Source of the DNA: Clostridiales bacterium | GTDB lineage: Bacteria > Bacillota > Clostridia > Lachnospirales > Lachnospiraceae | Assembly: GCA_029338615.1 (NCBI GenBank) | Contig: JAQYAS010000048.1 | Span: forward strand, 1-64,000 | Direction of reading: 5' to 3' | DNA: 64,000 nucleotides | The notes under the pieces: generated by a model | Databases searched by the model: none | Told to the model about the DNA's origin: nothing | What the model saw: only the letters and a program-made list of their open reading frames with translations | In this document: in pieces, positions 58,417 through 64,000 of the stretch | Layout of the letters: the number at the start of each line of letters is the position of its first letter | Position numbering within the stretch: the stretch's first letter is position 1 | Position numbers and translations under genes: made by a program

Positions 58417-59703
58417 CTACCATACTATAAGTTTTTTTTCTACCATTTTCTGTAATGACATTATTATGCCGTACTTTGCATGTGGATATGTAAGTCCCCC
58501 CTGAAAATATACAGCATAAGGCGGGCGCATAGGTGCATCCGCCGAGAGTTCTATGGACGATCCTGATACAAATGCGCCTGCCGCCATGATAACAGGCGAA
58601 TCATATCCAGGCATATCCCATGGCTCTGGGCGTACATAACTGTCAACAGGAGCCGCCGCCTGTATTCCTTCGCAGAACGCAACAACTCTCTCAGGAGTTT
58701 CAAGTTCCACTGCCTGGATTATATCGTACCTCTCCTCCGTACTATTAGGAACAGACTTAAATCCAAGTCCCTCATATACATTTGCAGCAAATATGGCACC
58801 TTTTAATGCGCTTGCTGTTACTGTTGGAGCCATGAAAAGTCCCTGTGTCAGAGCCTTTGTATTGCCGAGCGATGCTCCCACTTCCTTGCCAAGCCCAGGT
58901 GTAGTCAATCTGTATGATGCATTCTCCACATATTCCTTCTTACCACAAATATATCCACCTATAGGAGCAAGTCCACCGCCTGGATTCTTGATAAGTGAAC
59001 CGACCACAAGATCCGCTCCCACATCCGACGGCTCCATCTCCTGAACGAATTCGCCATAACAGTTGTCCACCATACAAATGATATCCGGATTTACACTCTT
59101 TACCGCTTTTATAGCTTCACCTATCTGTTGTACTGACAGAGTTTTTCTCACTGCATATCCTTTTGACCTCTGTATCTCCACAAGTCTGGTATGGCTGTTT
59201 ATAGCTTTTTTTATACCGTCTATGTCAAATTCACCATTTGGAAGGAGATCCACCTGTGCATATGTGACACCATATTCTGCAAGCGACCCTCTCGACTCTC
59301 TTATACCTATGATCTCATCCAGAGTGTCATAAGGTTTTCCAGCAATAGCAAGTATCTCGTCCCCCGGACGGAGATTGCCAAACATTGCAGTGCAGAGTGC
59401 ATGGGTTCCGCACACTATCTGTGATCTGACAAGAGCATCCTCAGTGTGGAATACGTCTGCATATATTCTCTCAAGGGCATCCCTTCCATCGTCTGTGTAT
59501 CCATATCCAGATGATCCTGCAAAATGTGCCTCGGAAAGTCTGTTGTCCTGCATTGCCTTGAGCACCTTAAGCTGATTTATCTCACTCACTGCATCGATTC
59601 TGGCAAATCTGTCCTTCAACTTCTCCTCAACACTGTTACAGTAATCAAATACTTTCTCATCCACATTAAGAGAACTGTAATAATCCTTCAACATATCTTT
59701 CAT
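58417..59703 (-). CDS. methionine gamma-lyase-like PLP protein (aluminium resistance family)
   Basis: VRSQIVCGTHALCTAMFGNLRPGDEIL; MVDNCYGEFVQ; GSLIKNPGGGLAPIGGYI. Confidence 0.9.
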   Translation of the reverse strand: MKDMLKDYYSSLNVDEKVFDYCNSVEEKLKDRFARIDAVSEINQLKVLKAMQDNRLSEAHFAGSSGYGYTDDGRDALERIYADVFHTEDALVRSQIVCGTHALCTAMFGNLRPGDEILAIAGKPYDTLDEIIGIRESRGSLAEYGVTYAQVDLLPNGEFDIDGIKKAINSHTRLVEIQRSKGYAVRKTLSVQQIGEAIKAVKSVNPDIICMVDNCYGEFVQEMEPSDVGADLVVGSLIKNPGGGLAPIGGYICGKKEYVENASYRLTTPGLGKEVGASLGNTKALTQGLFMAPTVTASALKGAIFAANVYEGLGFKSVPNSTEERYDIIQAVELETPERVVAFCEGIQAAAPVDSYVRPEPWDMPGYDSPVIMAAGAFVSGSSIELSADAPMRPPYAVYFQGGLTYPHAKYGIIMSLQKMVEKKLIVW

Positions 59704-60656
59704 CTCTGTATTATCTCCTTCTCGAAAAGCATTTCAAGCATGTACGCCAATATATCTGCTTCGCTGTCAAATTCATTTTTATTCACCCAGGTCACATATT
59801 TTTCTCTCTTAAACCACGTAATCTGTCTCTTGGCAAAATGACGTGTATCCCTTTTCAGAGTATACACAGCTTCATCATAACTGCATCTGTCCTGAATATA
59901 ATCTATGATCTCCTTATATCCAAGTCCCTGCATAGAAACAAGATCTCTGCCATATCCCTCATTGACAAGCTGTCTGACTTCATTCTCAAGCCCATTTTCA
60001 AGCATAATGTCAATACGTCTGTCTATTCTATCATATAATTTGCTTCTATCATCATTTAACACAAAATATTCAAAATTATATGGTGATTCCTTTTGTGACT
60101 CCGTCTCATTATGTTCGGAGATCTTCATTCCTGTTTTACGATAAAATTCCAGGGCTCTTATAACCCTTTTAACATTATTCTCATGTATCTTTTCGGCAGA
60201 TTCAGGGTCAACATTGGCCAGCATATCATGAATATATGTGTTGCCATATGTTTCTGCAAGTTTTTGCAGCTCCTCACGATATGACATATCATTATCATTT
60301 TCCTCAAAATCTATATCGTATAAAAGTGCCTGTATATAGAAGCCTGTCCCCCCAACTATAATTGGAATTTTTCCACGAGAATATATTTCTTTCATTGCCT
60401 CAAGAGCATATTTTTTAAAAAGTACAACATTAAATTCTTCTCCAGGATCAAGAATATCGATAAGATAATGTCTTACCCCCTGCATCTCCGAAGGTTCAAT
60501 CTTGGCTGTACCTATATTCATTTTCCTGTATACCTGCATAGAATCTGCAGATATTATCTCGCCGTTCACAGCCTTTGCCAGTCCTATTGAGAGCGCCGTC
60601 TTGCCGACTGCTGTTGGTCCGGTAAGGATTATCAGTGGCCTGATTTTCTTATCCAT
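59700..60656 (-). CDS. miaA: tRNA dimethylallyltransferase
   Basis: ILTGPTAVGKTALSIGLA; ISADSMQVYRKMNIGTAK; GGTGFYIQAL. Confidence 0.97.
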   Translation of the reverse strand: MDKKIRPLIILTGPTAVGKTALSIGLAKAVNGEIISADSMQVYRKMNIGTAKIEPSEMQGVRHYLIDILDPGEEFNVVLFKKYALEAMKEIYSRGKIPIIVGGTGFYIQALLYDIDFEENDNDMSYREELQKLAETYGNTYIHDMLANVDPESAEKIHENNVKRVIRALEFYRKTGMKISEHNETESQKESPYNFEYFVLNDDRSKLYDRIDRRIDIMLENGLENEVRQLVNEGYGRDLVSMQGLGYKEIIDYIQDRCSYDEAVYTLKRDTRHFAKRQITWFKREKYVTWVNKNEFDSEADILAYMLEMLFEKEIIQR

Positions 60657-60685
60657 ATCATTATCTCCTGCAACATCAGAATCTT

Positions 60686-62848
60686 CTATACTATACGTTT
60701 GAATTTTTTCTCTATCTCAGCCTCAGTCATGGAAATAACTGTTGGACGGCCATGAGGGCATGTATAAGGGTTCTCAAGTTTTAAGAGCTGATCTATAAGT
60801 GCATCAGCCTCCTTGAAACTTATCTCCGTGTTTCCTTTTATAGCAGCCTTGCACGCCATGGTTGAAAGCTTGTGTATAAACGTGTCTATAGTCACCTTTT
60901 TCACACTACTGCTGGCATCTGCTATAAAATCTATGAAAAGCTCTCTGCCATCAAGTCCAAACAGATTATCAGGAACAGCGTTCAGTTTGAACTCCCTGCC
61001 TCCAAAGTTCTCAATCTGATATCCGAGGGCCTCGAACATCTCCATATTCTCATGAAGAAACTCTATCTCTGTGGCACTGAGTGTCACTACCGCAGGTGGC
61101 ATAAGATATTGTGAATATATCTTCTTATTCTTGTAATTTTCCATGAGTTCCTCATACTTGACCTTCTCATGTGCCGCATGCTGATCCATTATGAAGAACT
61201 TGCCATCATACTCTATAAGCCAGTATGTCTTGAAAAGCTGTCCTATTAGTCTGTGCTTTGCACGGGCTTCCTTTGTCAGAAACTTCTCCTGGAACATATC
61301 CTGCTGGACATACTTTTTTCTGGCTTCTTCATCGTAGTCAGTATCTGAAGCTGCAATAGTCCTCGGAGTCACGATCTGGGATTCGGCAGTAACCGGCTCA
61401 GTTTCTGATGGAACCGGAGTTGTATATGCCGGGCTCTCGTTTACCATATTCCTGTTTTGTACTACAGATCTCTCCTGATCATTCTTCCTATCTGCATATG
61501 TGTAGTTTCCTGCCGGCTTCTCTGTCTTGTTATTATCTATGACGTCTGATTCCTTATTTGTTGAGCTGCTAGTCTCATCTATGATCTCTATAACCGAACG
61601 GATCGACGGTGGTGATGACTGTGGTTCCATCGGACGAACCGACTGTGGTGATGTCTGCATCTCCACTGGGCGAAGCTGTTCAGTCTTTGCCTGCGGTTCT
61701 GCCGAACGAAGCTGTTCAGACTGTCTCTGTGGTACAGTCCGATCCTCCGCCCTTACTATTGCCTCGCGTCTCTTGTTCTCAAACGCTTCCGGTGCCTTGC
61801 CAACATTCCTCTGCTTGAAGGTCTCTGGCTTTGTATCCTTACCCGGTGCCACATCAGGAATAAGTTCCCTGAATAGCAGGGTCTCCCTTATGGCATTGTA
61901 GGTAAAGCTGTATATATCCTGACTGTTCGCAAATTTCAGCTCCATCTTGGTTGGATGAACATTTACATCGAGGAGATCAGATCTCACCTGAAAATTGATC
62001 TCGGTAAATGGAAACTTGTGTATCATGACAAATGTCCTGAAAGCGTCCTCGATAGCCTTGGTGAGCACAGCGCTCTTAATATATCTGTGATTGACATAAT
62101 AGCCCTCAAATGATCTGTTTCCCCTTGAAATACAAGGCCTTGCGATATAGCCTGAGATCTTCATATAGTCATTTTCAGCGTTTATCTCAAGAAGATTTGA
62201 TGTTATATCTCTTCCATAGATATGGTAGATTATGTCCCTCAGCTTGCCATTTCCGGATGTAAACAGCTTGTCTGTTCCATTTGCAATGAACTTAAATGAT
62301 ATCTCCGGGTGTGACATACATATACGGCACATTAAATCATATATATAGCTCGTTTCAGTAGCATCAGTCTTCATGAATTTCTTTCTGGCCGGCGTGTTAT
62401 AGAAAAGATTTCTTACTATGATAGTTGTTCCGCCCGGAGCACCTATCTCCTCGCTGGATATCTCTTTACCGCCATGTATCTGGTATCTGAGGCCGGTTAC
62501 ATCATCATCAGTCTTTGTTATCATCTCAACCTGAGCAACAGCCGCTATACTGGCAAGCGCCTCACCTCGAAAACCAAGAGAAGAGATACTCAGGAGATCC
62601 TCGACTGTCACAAGCTTACTTGTGGCATGTCTGAGAAATGCAAGCTTTACCTCATCCTTCTTTATACCTGCTCCGTTGTCGGTGACTCTGAGAAACGAAA
62701 GTCCAGCGCCCTTTATCTCGACGGTTACCGCGGTGGCTCCTGAGTCTATAGAATTTTCCACAAGTTCCTTGATGACCGAGCTCGGCTTCTCTATAACCTC
62801 ACCGGCAGCTATCTTGTTTATCGTATTCTGGTCTAATACTTTTATCAT
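60686..62848 (-). CDS. mutL: DNA mismatch repair protein MutL
   Basis: GHKL motifs KELVENSIDSGA, DNGAGI, FRGEALASI; endonuclease motif DQHAAHEKVKYEE; C-terminal CPHGRPT. Confidence 0.97.
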   Translation of the reverse strand: MIKVLDQNTINKIAAGEVIEKPSSVIKELVENSIDSGATAVTVEIKGAGLSFLRVTDNGAGIKKDEVKLAFLRHATSKLVTVEDLLSISSLGFRGEALASIAAVAQVEMITKTDDDVTGLRYQIHGGKEISSEEIGAPGGTTIIVRNLFYNTPARKKFMKTDATETSYIYDLMCRICMSHPEISFKFIANGTDKLFTSGNGKLRDIIYHIYGRDITSNLLEINAENDYMKISGYIARPCISRGNRSFEGYYVNHRYIKSAVLTKAIEDAFRTFVMIHKFPFTEINFQVRSDLLDVNVHPTKMELKFANSQDIYSFTYNAIRETLLFRELIPDVAPGKDTKPETFKQRNVGKAPEAFENKRREAIVRAEDRTVPQRQSEQLRSAEPQAKTEQLRPVEMQTSPQSVRPMEPQSSPPSIRSVIEIIDETSSSTNKESDVIDNNKTEKPAGNYTYADRKNDQERSVVQNRNMVNESPAYTTPVPSETEPVTAESQIVTPRTIAASDTDYDEEARKKYVQQDMFQEKFLTKEARAKHRLIGQLFKTYWLIEYDGKFFIMDQHAAHEKVKYEELMENYKNKKIYSQYLMPPAVVTLSATEIEFLHENMEMFEALGYQIENFGGREFKLNAVPDNLFGLDGRELFIDFIADASSSVKKVTIDTFIHKLSTMACKAAIKGNTEISFKEADALIDQLLKLENPYTCPHGRPTVISMTEAEIEKKFKRIV

Positions 62849-62864
62849 TACTTATCGCTCCTTA

Positions 62865-64000
62865 TTATTTAAGTCGCTCCTGCAATTCATTTAAATAAAG
62901 TAATGCCTTCATAGGTGTCATGTTGGACAGATCAACACATTTTATATCCTCGATCACCTGTGTTTCGGCAAGTGAGCCGAACATTGACATCTGAGTGTCA
63001 TCATTCTTCGGCTTAAATTCATTTGTAACCTTTATCTCCTTCAGCTTGGCGGTTATGTCCTTGTCTATAAGCTGATTTGATATCTCGTTTGCTCTCGCTA
63101 TGACAACATCAGGCACACCAGCAAGCTTTGCAACCTGTATACCGTAACTTCTGTCAGCACCACCCTTGACAATCTTTCTGAGGAACACTATGTCATCTCC
63201 GTCCTCCTTAACAGCTATACAGTAGTTGTTGACCGCTGACAGCTTGCCCTCAAGTTCCGTGAGTTCATGATAGTGTGTTGCGAACAAAGTCTTTGCTCCT
63301 AGCAGTTCACTGTTACTTATATATTCAACAACAGCCCATGCAATGGCCAGCCCGTCATATGTACTCGTTCCGCGTCCTATCTCGTCTAGGATGAGAAGAC
63401 TGTTCTTCGTGGCATTTCTGAGGATATTTGCAACCTCACTCATTTCCACCATAAATGTAGACTGTCCCGATGCAAGGTCATCGGATGCACCAACTCTTGT
63501 AAATATCCTGTCGCAAATGCCTATATTGGCAGATGCCGCAGGAACAAAACTTCCAACCTGTGCCATAAGCACAATGAGTGCAGTCTGTCTCATATAAGTG
63601 GACTTACCGGCCATATTGGGGCCTGTAATTATTGATATCCTGCTCTCATGGTTGTTCAGATATGTGTTGTTGGTGATGAACATATCATTGTTCAACATCT
63701 TTTCAACAACAGGATGACGTCCATCCTTTATGTCTATTATTCCCTCTGTATTGATCTCAGGTCTCACATACCCATTTGCAACCGCCACATATGAGAGTGA
63801 ACAAAGTGCATCGAGCATGGCTATGCTGTGTGCAGTTCTCTGTACCCTTGTGAGCTCCGCCGCAAGGGTATCCCTGAGCTCAACATATGTGTTATACTCC
63901 AGCGCAACAAGCTTGTCAGATGAACCAAGGATAACTCCCGCCAGCCTGTCCAACTCCTCGGTGGTGTATCTCTCAGAATTGGCAAGTGTCTGCTTTCTGA
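62865..64000 (-). CDS. mutS: DNA mismatch repair protein MutS (partial, 5' end beyond window)
   Basis: ITGPNMAGKSTYMRQTALI; LLILDEIGRGTSTYDGLAIA; the reading frame runs to the window edge. Confidence 0.96.
   Translation of the reverse strand, partial: RKQTLANSERYTTEELDRLAGVILGSSDKLVALEYNTYVELRDTLAAELTRVQRTAHSIAMLDALCSLSYVAVANGYVRPEINTEGIIDIKDGRHPVVEKMLNNDMFITNNTYLNNHESRISIITGPNMAGKSTYMRQTALIVLMAQVGSFVPAASANIGICDRIFTRVGASDDLASGQSTFMVEMSEVANILRNATKNSLLILDEIGRGTSTYDGLAIAWAVVEYISNSELLGAKTLFATHYHELTELEGKLSAVNNYCIAVKEDGDDIVFLRKIVKGGADRSYGIQVAKLAGVPDVVIARANEISNQLIDKDITAKLKEIKVTNEFKPKNDDTQMSMFGSLAETQVIEDIKCVDLSNMTPMKALLYLNELQERLK

Overview
The window reads as a low-to-mid GC Firmicutes/Clostridia chromosome segment. 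Gene content and order resemble Lachnospiraceae; this is an inference, no search was run. Nearly all of it is housekeeping. Plus-strand block (1-37.8 kb): metallophosphoesterase, L,D-transpeptidase, tRNA-Ser(CGA), PNP, RNase HI, B12-dependent methionine synthase, ilvN-ilvC, greA, polA-coaE, pta-ackA, yceD-rpmF, plsX-rnc-smc-ftsY, ilvA, an ASKHA/[2Fe-2S] protein, ACT+DUF711, a radical-SAM pair, rng, rplU-prp-rpmA, obg-yhbY-nadD-yqeK-rsfS and an HD-GYP-like protein. Middle (37.8-42 kb): a divergent SOS module (lexA and a LysM/YneA-like gene), a tyrosine recombinase, a TtcA-like PP-loop ATPase and a cytidylate-kinase-like protein. Minus-strand block (42-64 kb): rluD, lspA, aroB, divIVA, sepF, yggS, a HlyD-like protein, a small P-loop protein, a D,D-carboxypeptidase, mgsA, rodA, minE/D/C, PBP2, mreD/C, radC, a methionine-gamma-lyase-like protein, miaA, mutL and partial mutS. 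I found no CRISPR array, prophage, IS element or clear defence system, and nothing I can call a novel system with confidence. Best second looks: the 11-bp-arm inverted repeat upstream of the recombinase, the SOS promoter architecture, the small P-loop and HlyD-like proteins in the division cluster, the large PBP2 insertion, the ACT/DUF711 pair, the radical-SAM pair in the ribosomal-protein neighbourhood, and the MetH/ASKHA reactivation idea.
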